Shown here: in pieces, positions 47,959 through 57,754 of the stretch | Layout of the letters: every line of letters starts with the position of its first letter | Position numbering within the stretch: position 1 is the stretch's first letter | Assembly: GCA_009731375.1 (NCBI GenBank) | Contig: BJOX01000095.1 | Location: 593,622-657,621 of the forward strand | Reading direction: 5' to 3' | DNA: 64,000 bases | Source: Paulinella micropora | Taxonomy: Eukaryota; Cercozoa; Imbricatea; Euglyphida | Position numbers and translations under genes: made by a program | Notes under the pieces: generated by a model | The model's database searches: none | What the model saw: the letters and a program-made list of their open reading frames with translations, nothing else | What the model was told of the DNA's origin: nothing

Positions 47959-49127
47959 TGGCCGCTCAAGCGACGGTCGACGACCCTCACCAGGTAAGAA
48001 CCCGGAACATATTGGACGACGGGACTGACTCGGCTCTCGAATGCCGCTATGTCGCTCCGGCCATATCCCGTACGACCACGCAAGGCAAATGTTCTCCAAG
48101 GAGGGTCCTGGCTATTGCCGGACTGGATCAGACCGCCGATAAGGCTATCGACATCTTTGTCATCGTTGACACAGGGTGTAATACATTGGAGCTGATCCAC
48201 CCACGCTTGTCCTCCAAGATGGGCCTGATTGAGATGGACTTGCCCATCCTGACAGCCCGCACGGCTCAAGGGATCATAACGATGGTTAGAGGCATACGTC
48301 TCTACATCCAAGTCCTCCCCACAAGAGGCTGGGATGAGATTTACCTCTACACCTCTCAGCATGTTCCCCCGGGAGCGGATATTTTGCTTGGTACTGCCCT
48401 CATCATGCAGACCAACATATCAACGGATGCTCTTTTCACCCGTATGGCAGCTGGCCAACAGTGGCCAGCCGTGCCGACACGGGCGGAGAACAAACAAATC
48501 CTCCTGGATGAGTTTGAGATCCTGACCCCGCCCCGACAGCCCAGCGAGACTGTCAATCAAGTTTTGCGAAGCAGGACTATCCTAAGAGATGGTCCTTGCC
48601 AACAGATGGTCACGCTAATGGACCTCCCTTCGGATGATAACGAGGAGGAAGCCCAAAAGCAAGACCTTAAGGAATGTCCCTTTGGTCTCCTCCTGGGCCC
48701 TTTGGTGGCGATCACCACTGACGGGAGTGATGATGAGGAGGAACAGGAAGAGAAAGAAGAAAGCGAAGAGAAGGCAGACGAGACGGAGGAGAAGCAGGAG
48801 GATAGTACAAACCGTACATCTCCCACACCGCAACAGACAGGATCTCGGACCACAGCGGCCCAACTGGACCGTACACCGGTCTCGGCTTTCCCGATCTCGG
48901 GTCTTCCCCCAATACGCGAGGAGGAGGATGTGACTCCTCAGGGACCACCGTCATCTGATGAGACGGCGACGTCAGCCCAGGCTGATCTTGAAGAAGCCAC
49001 GGCTTCAAGCTCAAGCTCGAGTTCTTCGAGCTCGGGGCAAGATCACCGGGCCACGCAAGCCTCACAAGAGACTCCCGGAGGACCATCGTCCACTCCCTCC
49101 AGCATCACCGCGTCTCCTAGCGAATAG
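47856..49127 (+). CDS. Retroviral-type aspartic protease region
   Basis: FVIVDTGCNTLELIHPRL carries the catalytic D-T-G; GADILLGTALI is the second conserved block (ILG). About 150 acidic, Ser-rich residues follow, ending at 49127. The start overlaps the gag frame by about 100 nt, as expected for a frameshift fusion; the true N-terminus is uncertain. Confidence 0.8.
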   Translation: MVPPAGREATLWPRTEGSSRQGPQGTQGRPMAAVMAAQATVDDPHQVRTRNILDDGTDSALECRYVAPAISRTTTQGKCSPRRVLAIAGLDQTADKAIDIFVIVDTGCNTLELIHPRLSSKMGLIEMDLPILTARTAQGIITMVRGIRLYIQVLPTRGWDEIYLYTSQHVPPGADILLGTALIMQTNISTDALFTRMAAGQQWPAVPTRAENKQILLDEFEILTPPRQPSETVNQVLRSRTILRDGPCQQMVTLMDLPSDDNEEEAQKQDLKECPFGLLLGPLVAITTDGSDDEEEQEEKEESEEKADETEEKQEDSTNRTSPTPQQTGSRTTAAQLDRTPVSAFPISGLPPIREEEDVTPQGPPSSDETATSAQADLEEATASSSSSSSSSSGQDHRATQASQETPGGPSSTPSSITASPSE

Positions 49128-49264
49128 GGACGCAAGCCCGGATCGGACGATACGCCTAGCCGGTTAGGACCCAGGGAGTCCCCCACGTCGCCCACTTTCT
49201 CACCGACGACTCCCGCGATATCGCCCGCTTATTCGAATGTCACGTCACCAGCTCTCCTAACACT

Positions 49265-50212
49265 ATGGCGCAAACAAGTGCTAGCGTTACATCGCCCGCA
49301 CTTGCTAACGCCGTCCCGTCTCCTAACGTACCACCTTTTTCTCCGACACCGACACAGTCGGCGAGGAATGTAATAGTGATAGATGGCACGCCCCCGGCGG
49401 CGACGTCGTCGTCGGGGACACCGGCACGTCAAACCGCTACGCCTGTATCAGAATCACAAACTAGCGCTTCATCGTCCCCCATGCCGCGATCACTTCCACC
49501 TTTGGTCCAGCAACCTTCCATACCATTTTGGATGCAGGGATCACAGCGATCATTGTGTTTTTCCCTCATTCCCTTTCGCTATGGATCTATCTCTCCTAAC
49601 GCAGCTCGAACTTTCCCACAAGGAAATCAGAATCTGACTAATCTCCAGCTCATAGCGGTCCGAAGTCGCGCTATAACAAATACTGGTATAAGACAGCTCG
49701 ACCGGGAAAGACCTATAACTCCGCAAAGAGCGGGTTTATCAACTACTCCGGGTCGAAGTAGCCTTATGCACCCAGTGGGGCCACGTATGGTCACTCGCAC
49801 ACGAACCAATTTTGAAAGGGCTATGCACCGCGAAGGTTTGAGCATACCAGCCGTCCCGCAAATAGGAGGGGTGGTTTTGAAGGATTTTTGTAATCACAGG
49901 AAGTCCCTGTTCATTATTCAAAACCCAATCCTTCGCCTCCGCCCCTATTGGGAAGATCTCGTCCAATTCAGTTCGCACTTTCATTGCAACCATCGTTGCT
50001 ACCATTACCTGCCTTACCTCGTCCGGGTCCATGGGATCTACGAGGACCTGTCTTTTGACGATCCAGGCAATATCAACATAGTGCGCCATCGCATCGAGAT
50101 CCGCGATGACGGTAGGTACAGTATCCCGATAACCGAAGGCCACATAGACCTAGAGCGATGCCAGTCAAAGCACCTTTGGAGTGGATACATACGAGGATAT
50201 GCACCGACATAG
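49265..50212 (+). CDS. Unidentified retrotransposon ORF, part 1
   Basis: 315 codons. The first 100 residues are Ser/Pro/Thr-rich. The last part (FCNHRKSLFIIQNPILRLRP; HFHCNHRCYHYLPYLVRVHG) looks folded, with a Cys/His cluster. No family recognised. Position between protease and RT is unusual. Confidence 0.5.
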   Translation: MAQTSASVTSPALANAVPSPNVPPFSPTPTQSARNVIVIDGTPPAATSSSGTPARQTATPVSESQTSASSSPMPRSLPPLVQQPSIPFWMQGSQRSLCFSLIPFRYGSISPNAARTFPQGNQNLTNLQLIAVRSRAITNTGIRQLDRERPITPQRAGLSTTPGRSSLMHPVGPRMVTRTRTNFERAMHREGLSIPAVPQIGGVVLKDFCNHRKSLFIIQNPILRLRPYWEDLVQFSSHFHCNHRCYHYLPYLVRVHGIYEDLSFDDPGNINIVRHRIEIRDDGRYSIPITEGHIDLERCQSKHLWSGYIRGYAPT

Positions 50213-51151
50213 CTACGTGGCCACGCGCTTACATTCGAACCAACTGATTAGATCAGTAGCATACGTAGCCCCTAGAGTCCAGCAGGCTACGGCGTGGGCC
50301 CGGATATCACTACGCCAGATGTCAGATGTCATGGCACAGGTTACCAATAGAGACCGCATATTCCTCGACAACAAGGGATGTATCGCGCCTTATATTGGCC
50401 CAGGTTTTATTGACCGCCAAGTCGTTCATACCTTTTCAGGCGTCTATAAAAAGTATGAACACCTGTCATCCGGAGCATCCTCCGGGCCTTTCCCAGCCTG
50501 AGGATGTTCTACTGTCGGAATGTATCGCTTTTGTTCCATGCTTGCAAGGACAAGTCCCGCAAACCAACCCCCAGGACGTTTGGATGCGTCTCGAGATACG
50601 CACCGAACAGGATGCGTACGAAGATCGCAAGCACAAAAGCCCTACTAGCCAAAGCAACATCCCGTTCGTCCAAACGAACCGTCCCCCGACGCATATCAGC
50701 GGTCTGCTGAATGGTCTCCCTCTCAAGTTGGTACTGCCGGCCTTAGTTATGAATCGGACCCCACTGACGATGTTTCACCACCCGCCGGTTTGGGGACGAT
50801 CCAGCTCAATTGGCCTCAATTCTGGCTTTTGGGTTGGACCAGCAAGAGCCGATATCTGATACCCTACTTTTTAGACACCACATGTCATACTCACAAGAGC
50901 GACCGTATGGTTTCGTGGGCCACCTATCAGGGCTCTACCCGGGACATGTGGCACAGAGTGTGCCTCAGCAGATTCTGAACCACGTAGTCCCATTCCCATG
51001 GTCCCACACTGTATTGGTGGAACCAGTGCGATCAAGGGGGAGCCTAGGACAGCCTGACGAGGACCATCTCGGCTGCCCTATTTTCGTGCGATACAAATTT
51101 GTCTTTGAGCACATATGGCAGTGGTTTGCATGTTTCTACTATCTTTTTTGA
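50181..51151 (+). pseudogene. Unidentified retrotransposon ORF, part 2 (several frames)
   Basis: Overlapping open segments at 50181-50501, 50326-50859 and 50810-51151 in changing frames look like one coding region interrupted by small indels. The pieces are rich in aromatic residues and His (IQLNWPQFWLLGW; RYKFVFEHIWQWFACFYYLF). No family recognised. Confidence 0.4.
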
Positions 51152-51191
51152 TTGCCATCGAATTCTGCCATAAGATATTGCACCCACCCAC

Positions 51192-52289
51192 ATGATGTCA
51201 AGAAATCTTATAATCGGGCACACGCACGCGACTTACTCCTTTTTCGCGGATCTCCCGGCGAACTATTTCGCACACATGGACATGACGATTTGTTCTACGA
51301 ACCAACGTCATCCCATCCTTGCGACAAACCAGTGGGAAGTAAGTCCCGACAGAGCTATGCTCGCGCGCCATTTTTCTGACTCCCCGGACAGACAAATACT
51401 AGAGCAAAAGCTGAATCTGTTGGTTCAACCTTCCGCGTTCATGGAAGACCGATGGATTAGGGGTATCGACCTGTTAGCCCCAGTACAGCGCTACCTTCTT
51501 CGGGACTTGCCTTCCACGGCACACGACCAGAAGTGGTACTGTACAACCATACCGAATATCCCCTTTTTCGTGCAGGTGCAGACAGAGGTGTGCGCACTAC
51601 AGTATATGCTCAACGCGCCGGGCTATGAGGAAACCCAGGTAGTAGTGCACACAAGCACGTATTCACCTTGTCTTGCAGACATCCTGAATCCGTACTCGAG
51701 AGCACTGCGAGCCAGGGGTTACCCATACGGTGTCCCATCCATACAGGGCGATATGGATATCAAAGAGACGATACCAAATATTGTGCGCCTCGATCTCGCC
51801 TCGACTTATCTTGGAACTCGGGTAGATCTTCGGGATCAACGAGATATAGCGGCTTACCTAAATCTCCCGCTAGTTCCCGTTGATTCTGGTTGGGAGTCAG
51901 TCTTTTCCTGGGACACACATTATCGTCTTGAGGCAGCGATGCTCCATAACGTCATCCTTCCCCAGGACGCGGATATGTTTTCCACGAATGGTCAGCTCCC
52001 GGCCGCTCCGGTGTCTGGAAGACCGGAGACGACCTATCCAGTATTCCGGATTTCCACGAATTTGAGCGACCGGTGGAAACTCACAGCTCGGCGGGATTCC
52101 ACCCCTTCGCCATTTTCACCATCTGCTCCCACATCATTATCGCGAGCACCATCGTCATCATCATCATCATCATCATCATCATCGTCATCATCGTCATCAT
52201 CATCATCGTCATCGTCTTCATCTTCTTCACATAATCGTCTCACAGTTACTTCCGTGGTGTCAGCCGTGGAAGGACGGCATGAAATATGA
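51192..52289 (+). CDS. Unidentified retrotransposon ORF, part 3
   Basis: 365 codons, the longest open part of the extra region. A folded-looking segment of about 280 residues (RWIRGIDLLAPVQRYLLRDL; IVRLDLASTYLGTRVDLRDQ) ends in a Ser run encoded by TCA/TCG. No RT, protease, integrase or envelope-type signature and no clear membrane segment were seen. Confidence 0.5.
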   Translation: MMSRNLIIGHTHATYSFFADLPANYFAHMDMTICSTNQRHPILATNQWEVSPDRAMLARHFSDSPDRQILEQKLNLLVQPSAFMEDRWIRGIDLLAPVQRYLLRDLPSTAHDQKWYCTTIPNIPFFVQVQTEVCALQYMLNAPGYEETQVVVHTSTYSPCLADILNPYSRALRARGYPYGVPSIQGDMDIKETIPNIVRLDLASTYLGTRVDLRDQRDIAAYLNLPLVPVDSGWESVFSWDTHYRLEAAMLHNVILPQDADMFSTNGQLPAAPVSGRPETTYPVFRISTNLSDRWKLTARRDSTPSPFSPSAPTSLSRAPSSSSSSSSSSSSSSSSSSSSSSSSSSHNRLTVTSVVSAVEGRHEI

Positions 52290-52472
52290 TTTACGATCAC
52301 AGGTCCTACATCTCTTCTACCGCAGAGACGTCTCTGGGGATCTCAGAATGCTTTTCCACGCGCCACCCAAAGTCAACTGGAGCACGACCGCATCTCTTTT
52401 GCCTCTCCACGCCTTTCATCTCGCTCGAATCCACGCGGCCTTTCATCCGCCGATTCGAGATCACAGCGGCGA

Positions 52473-53632
52473 TTGGAATACAGTGGAGCGCGTACTGGCG
52501 AGGAGGAAAAGGAATACGGACTCCGAGGACGTAGCGGAAAGGATGAAGTGGAAGGCTCTCCGCCTGCCGACGAAGACGTAGATACCGGCAGAGGCCGTTC
52601 CAGCCAGAGGATACGCCGGCGACACAATAAACCCAAGACTAGCTGCCAGCCCGACGATCGACAACGACGAAGTCACGACGACGACGACTACAAAGACGGT
52701 TCCTCATCCTCCTCTTCCTCTTCTTCTTCTTCATCTTCGTCCTCCAGCTCTGCTCCAGCCCCGAGCGCAACATCGGGTAGCCGGACGACAGATAAGCAGG
52801 AGAAGACGGAAGATAAGAATAAGAACAAGGAACGGAGTAAGCGAGGCAGCCGCGGCAAAACAAAGGTACGAACATGGCACTATCACGAAGTGGCCTATGA
52901 CCGCCAAGGTAGGCGATACCTTCGGGCTATGTCAGGAGGCGAACGCAAGCCCATTCAACACCAAGCCCAACAGCAGCGTATGCGACAGGCCATGATCCAT
53001 GGCTGGAAAAATCCGGTCCAGAGATGGACTACGGTTATTCCGCCTCAGCGACATGTACCCCGAAGCACACTACCAAGGCGCGGCCCGAGACGCGTGCGGA
53101 GCGAGCCTAGCCTGCCCCGACCGGTTTACAGCCGACCCCAGAACTTAGTTCCGGAGACGCGCAGCAATATATATGCACCACGCGCAACCCATCTCCGACA
53201 ACAAAGCACAAAAATTGTACCAACCCACTCGATGCATATGCTTCGAACATTGGCTGGCCCACAATATCGATCGCCCCCTTCTCCGGGACAGCTGCGCTTC
53301 TGACCACACTCCCCTCAACACGAGTCGGAGATCTGCAAGATGCAGTGACAACCCACGGAGCCGTATCCGGACCCCATCAAGCCCCATATTGTGGCCCAGC
53401 TAAATTGTTACCGCATGACCGGGAACATCCCCCGATTAGCGGTCTAGACTGGCTCTCTATGAACATGACTTCTGATCCAGGTATTTTACTCGTCACACAA
53501 GATGACATCACAGGCCTATTCCCAGACCCCGTTTTGATGCTTTCAAAGCGATTATGCCGACAATACCTAGACGAACAGAAGGAAAAAAAGGCAGAACCAC
53601 CTAAACCCAAGTTTCGGCCCGGATACTATTAG
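52473..53632 (+). CDS. Unidentified retrotransposon ORF, part 4, leading to RT
   Basis: 52473-53303 is basic and low-complexity, with a Ser run and KNKERSKRGSRGKTK, then an Arg/Pro-rich stretch (possible nucleic-acid binding). 53345-53632, in another frame, gives LPHDREHPPISGLDWLSMNM, then a short helix and KKAEPPKPKFRPGYY. It may be the spacer before RT. Confidence 0.4.
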
Positions 53633-53717
53633 CTCCAATCTCACTCCCCCTCAGAAGAGCGTTACGGCGGCCGATTCCACTGAAAAGGCTGGCTGTTTTA
53701 CGCACACCGTTATCTCT

Positions 53718-54751
53718 TTGAAGCTACGTCCAGGTGCACAACCTATTTGGGTTCCCTGCCCTAGATGGACGCCTGCTGTCCGAGAGTTCCTGACCCAGTG
53801 GGCAGACGATATGCTTGCTACTGGCCGCTATGGTTTTGCCTCTCCTAATTGTGAGTGGGCTACTAGGCCGTGCCCTGTAGGCAAGTTTAACTCCCTCTTG
53901 CAGGATCATTTCAAAGGCATCCGCATGGTATTCGATTACCGCGCGGTTAACGACCGGCTCATCCTTTCGGTCCCCGGCCTTCCTAACCCCGATCATCACC
54001 GTGAGCTCTTCGCAGGATATAACTATATCTCTGCGTTGGACGTGGTTGATGGTTTTTCGCACCTGAAGATCGACCCTACAGACGGTAGCCGCGACATCCT
54101 CGCCGTATGGACTCCTTGTGGACTTCTAGTCCCCAACTATATGACGCAGGGTATCCACCGCGCCCCTGGCGACTTCCAACGCGCAGTCGACAAGTTTTCG
54201 GCCATCTCCCTTTTTCGGGTCAGACAGCCGCAGCATACATCGACGACGTACATTTGGCTCACGACGACTTCGACGTCCACATGGGCCAACTGGAGAAGCT
54301 CATGGAGGCTGCGGAGGCAGCCGGCTGTTACTTCGCCGCGGACAAGCTACGCATTGGCTACAACTCTCTTCCCGTGCTCGGCAAAGTCTGCAGCAAAAAA
54401 GGCGTCGCCGCCGACACAAACAAGATTGATGCGATCCTGAAGATCTCCGAACCGCAGAACATCACCGAGGTCCGATCTATACTCGGTATGACCAACTTTA
54501 TTCAGGCGCATATTCCTAACTACTCTCGCTTGGTGGCGCCGCTCTCCGATCTACTCAAGTCTACGAACGCCCGGCCTACGGGACCCAACTTTTTCCGTGA
54601 AAAAGAGAAGAAATGTTTTGCAAAACTCAAGCGTGTCCTGACATCGCTACCGATCCTCGCCAAATACGACAAGACGCAGCAGCTCTACCTTCGAACAGAC
54701 GCTAGCATCGTTGGCATCGGTGGAGCTCTACATTCGGGCGCCCGGCCCTGA
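53718..54751 (+). pseudogene. Ty3/gypsy reverse transcriptase (one frame change)
   Basis: RMVFDYRAVNDRLI (R...D.R.LN), SALDVVDGFSHLKID (motif A, first catalytic Asp) and GIHRAPGDFQRAVDKF (motif B) lie in the frame of 53718. The frame changes near 54230, and AAYIDDVHLAH (YIDD box, motif C) with the thumb (LGMTNFIQAHIPNYS) lies in the frame ending at 54751. The break separates motif B from motif C. Confidence 0.88.
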
Positions 54752-55100
54752 GAAGTCTGCACCCGTCATCTCTTATTTCTCGCTTAAATTCACGGATACT
54801 CAATCTCGGTGGGTCACGTAATACTATGTTCGGGAAGCCTACGGTATAATTTACGGTGTACAGCAATCCCGTTACTATATTGATGCTAGTGATCATCCGC
54901 TGACTATTGTCACGGATCATCGCCCGCTCATATGGCTATACCACGCCAGAAGCCCGATGGTTGTTGGATGGGTCCGAGACCACCTTCAAACTATCCGCTT
55001 CAAGGTGGAAGACATTCAGGGTAAACAGAATCTCCTTCCTGATGCCCTTTCTCGTGTTCCTTGTATATCGCCTCACCTCGGGGAAGTCGAAGCGACGAAT
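54690..55100 (+). pseudogene. RNase H domain (frame-broken)
   Basis: LRTDASIVGIGGAL carries the first acidic residue. After a frame change at about 54750 come SYFSLKFTDTQSRW, REAYGIIYGVQQ and IVTDHRPLIWL. After another change comes NLLPDALSRVP, the usual end of gypsy RNase H. In-frame stops are present. Confidence 0.8.
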
Positions 55101-55225
55101 CAGCTACTGGATACAATCCCGGCAACTATGGTACAGTCCAGTGGGCGCTCCTTTTGGCTCGCGATTGACGGTAGTCATCCGCAATTAGACGCGCGCTTTA
55201 AGAAGCACGACTGTCGGATTTTGCG

Positions 55226-55567
55226 GTGCACCACCCATGGGACTATGCCATAGTCATCCCGCCCGCGGAGCGTGCTCCAGACGTAGCCCGTCAACTTTTT
55301 GCTCTCAACAAGCCTTTTGCTGTGCTCGTTCCTCAGGACATGGTACACCTCATACCCGACGGTAAGACCATCTCCCGCGAAACAGTCTTAGCACGCCACA
55401 AGATCGTCTTCCTCGAGGACAACCTTGTGTGGCTTGTTCATAACTTTGGATTGGACCGCCATGCTGTGCTCAATATGTATGCTACATCACATGCCCCGCG
55501 CGTCACGCGCGCGGATATCCAGTCAGCGCAGAAAGAAGATCCCATTTTGCAACCGCTTTCGGACTGA
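55226..55567 (+). CDS. Extra ORF between RNase H and integrase
   Basis: 114 codons including HHPWDYAIVIPPAERAPDVA and NKPFAVLVPQDMV. The W.yaiV.PP and kPFavLVP pattern reminds me of class I methyltransferase-like modules found in some retroelements, but the match is weak and I cannot confirm it. It may be a diverged connection domain. Confidence 0.4.
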   Translation: MHHPWDYAIVIPPAERAPDVARQLFALNKPFAVLVPQDMVHLIPDGKTISRETVLARHKIVFLEDNLVWLVHNFGLDRHAVLNMYATSHAPRVTRADIQSAQKEDPILQPLSD

Positions 55568-55630
55568 TCTACATCTATCGGCCAGGGTAATACTCTTCTC
55601 TTTTTCAAGGGAGGGTTAGCGGTACATATT

Positions 55631-57028
55631 ATGCCCGACCGCTCCCGCTGTATATATGTTCCGAATCCCCTCATACGCAAGCTTGTCTCCCATACTCACT
55701 TGATCCAGAGTCACGCAAAGGTCCCCAACCTTGCCCCATACATCCATCAGCGATACATATGGTTCGGACCCGATGGGAAAGACAGGATGCACGCCGACAT
55801 TGCGGCTATCCTCAAGGATTGCCACTTTTGTCAACTATCGCACGCCCGCCTCATACTTAATCATGGCCGCTATAACTCGTTAGTCTGGAACCATCCAGGT
55901 CAAGCTATAGGCATAGATCATGTTCATGTAGGCATCGAAGGAGTACTCGAGCAGTACGTGTTAACTATAGTCGATTTATTCGCAGGTTACCTATTGTTTA
56001 TTCCAGTCGTTTCCACCACTGCTGAGGAGACTGTTGAGACCATTCTCGCCCGATGGGTTTGCAGTTTTGGTTTTCCGGAGGCCATCCTGTCTGACGATCA
56101 TGGATCTTTCCGTGGCAATCTTGCCAAGGCCTTCTGCAGCATGGCTGGAATCGAATGGCTCACCACTGCGCCAAACTCTCACCATGAGTTAGGCATGGTA
56201 GAACGCAGGCATCAAAGCCTCCGCCGCGCTATCCAGGCACTTGCAGACAAAGACAAGAAGACTTGGCCCAAGGCCATGCCAGCTCTGTCGTTCTCGCAGG
56301 ATACTTACGTCTCTACCGCCACCGGCGTATCCGCTTTTGAAGGTATGATGGCTCGCCAGCCACGTACATCTATCGATATCTTCGATTCTCCCGACGTCAT
56401 CGCTGAACGAGCGGCTCGATCAACCGCCGCAATGACTAAGTCTGACTCGACGACCGTCCAGACATCGGACCAACTCGACACTCTCCGCTTAGCTCGGATT
56501 GCTGTCACGGCGTATGTCAAGGAATACGCCTCCTTCACGCGCAAGGCTGCCAACGAACAGAAGAACAAGCAACGGCGACGCAAGCTACCCGATTGGAAGG
56601 TGGGTGACCGAGTCACCGTCTATCGCCCCAAGCAGTCAACCAAAGGTATTCCCGCCTCCTCTGTTCTTCAGCACGACGGCCCTTACATTATATTGGAAAA
56701 ACCTTCCAATAACACCTTTCGCCTCCGGCACGAGCACACCAACAAGGTCCTCCGCATAATTGACATTGCACACATCAGTCCCTACACGGCCCCAACCGAT
56801 CTGGCTCAGGCCATCGACCCGGTCCAGGATGTTGTTGGTGAGGTGATAGCCTTCATCGACGATGGCTTGCTCAAGTTAGGGATGATCATGGACGAAGATC
56901 CCACGGATGATCGCGACGACTTCCGCGTCCACCAGCTCGGCATCACTTCGCTGTCGAACATGCTGTACCGCCCAGTCTACGTGGAGCTGATTACGCACCC
57001 GGACGGCACTGTCACGGAAGGCCTCTAG
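55631..57028 (+). CDS. Integrase with GPY/F-like module
   Basis: 465 codons, intact. The N-terminal zinc-binding part ends in CHFCQ. The catalytic core has Asp in AIGIDHVHV, Asp in LSDDHGSFRG and Glu in LGMVERRHQSL (D,D,E). The C-terminal part has WKVGDRVTVYRP and HDGPYIILEKPSNNTFRLRH, a GPY/F module. No clear chromodomain follows. It integrates retrotransposon cDNA into host DNA. Confidence 0.9.
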   Translation: MPDRSRCIYVPNPLIRKLVSHTHLIQSHAKVPNLAPYIHQRYIWFGPDGKDRMHADIAAILKDCHFCQLSHARLILNHGRYNSLVWNHPGQAIGIDHVHVGIEGVLEQYVLTIVDLFAGYLLFIPVVSTTAEETVETILARWVCSFGFPEAILSDDHGSFRGNLAKAFCSMAGIEWLTTAPNSHHELGMVERRHQSLRRAIQALADKDKKTWPKAMPALSFSQDTYVSTATGVSAFEGMMARQPRTSIDIFDSPDVIAERAARSTAAMTKSDSTTVQTSDQLDTLRLARIAVTAYVKEYASFTRKAANEQKNKQRRRKLPDWKVGDRVTVYRPKQSTKGIPASSVLQHDGPYIILEKPSNNTFRLRHEHTNKVLRIIDIAHISPYTAPTDLAQAIDPVQDVVGEVIAFIDDGLLKLGMIMDEDPTDDRDDFRVHQLGITSLSNMLYRPVYVELITHPDGTVTEGL

Positions 57029-57754
57029 TGGACCAAGCCTCTCAACTCCTGGAAGAAGATGACACTCGACAGTGAGAACGATCAGGTCGTTCACCGCGAT
57101 ATTCAGTTCAAGCCCAGCTCCAACTCCAGGAACAAGGGCTCGATCATTCCCGAATAGCTCAAACGTTTACGAAAACCTTACAACGGTAAGACATACGATT
57201 TTCACGTCTTCAAGATGAGATCGAAGTAGACTCACAAGTGGTTTTTGCTTTTAGACTCCCGACGGACTCTATCTCCTTTCCCACTTTATATACAACCCAC
57301 CAAGTTAGTATTTTCTGCAGGTTTGCACGATAGTTATATTCACATATTTTGAACTGGCATTAGCTAAGGCAGGTCATTGAACCGTAGTGATAGTGTTGGC
57401 CCTACGCTCCTTTCATGATGTATGATTGGGTACACTATATCCGTCCTGCCTCTGCATGTTGATACTACCTTGATCAATGCGTTGACACATATACGCACGC
57501 ACATATCGCGCATTGATCTACATCTGCAATCTTTTTGATTCATTTTCTTTTTATACTTATTTACATATCAATTGGTCAATCATCTGTTACGATTCGTTTC
57601 GATCGCAACTCCAACCTACCGTTATGGTCTGGGGGGGGGGGGGGGGTTNNNNNNNNNNNNNNNNNNNNNNNNNNNNNNNNNNNNNNNNNNNNNNNNNNNN
57701 NNNNNNNNNNNNNNNNNNNNNNNNNNNNNNNNNNNNNNNNNNNNNNNNNNGGGG
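57029..57754 (+). other. 3' untranslated part of the retrotransposon, with N gap
   Basis: Non-coding sequence after integrase, then a G run (57631-57646) and an N gap (57649-57750) directly before the 3' LTR homology. The polypurine tract is expected here and may be the G run, or be hidden by the gap. Confidence 0.6.
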
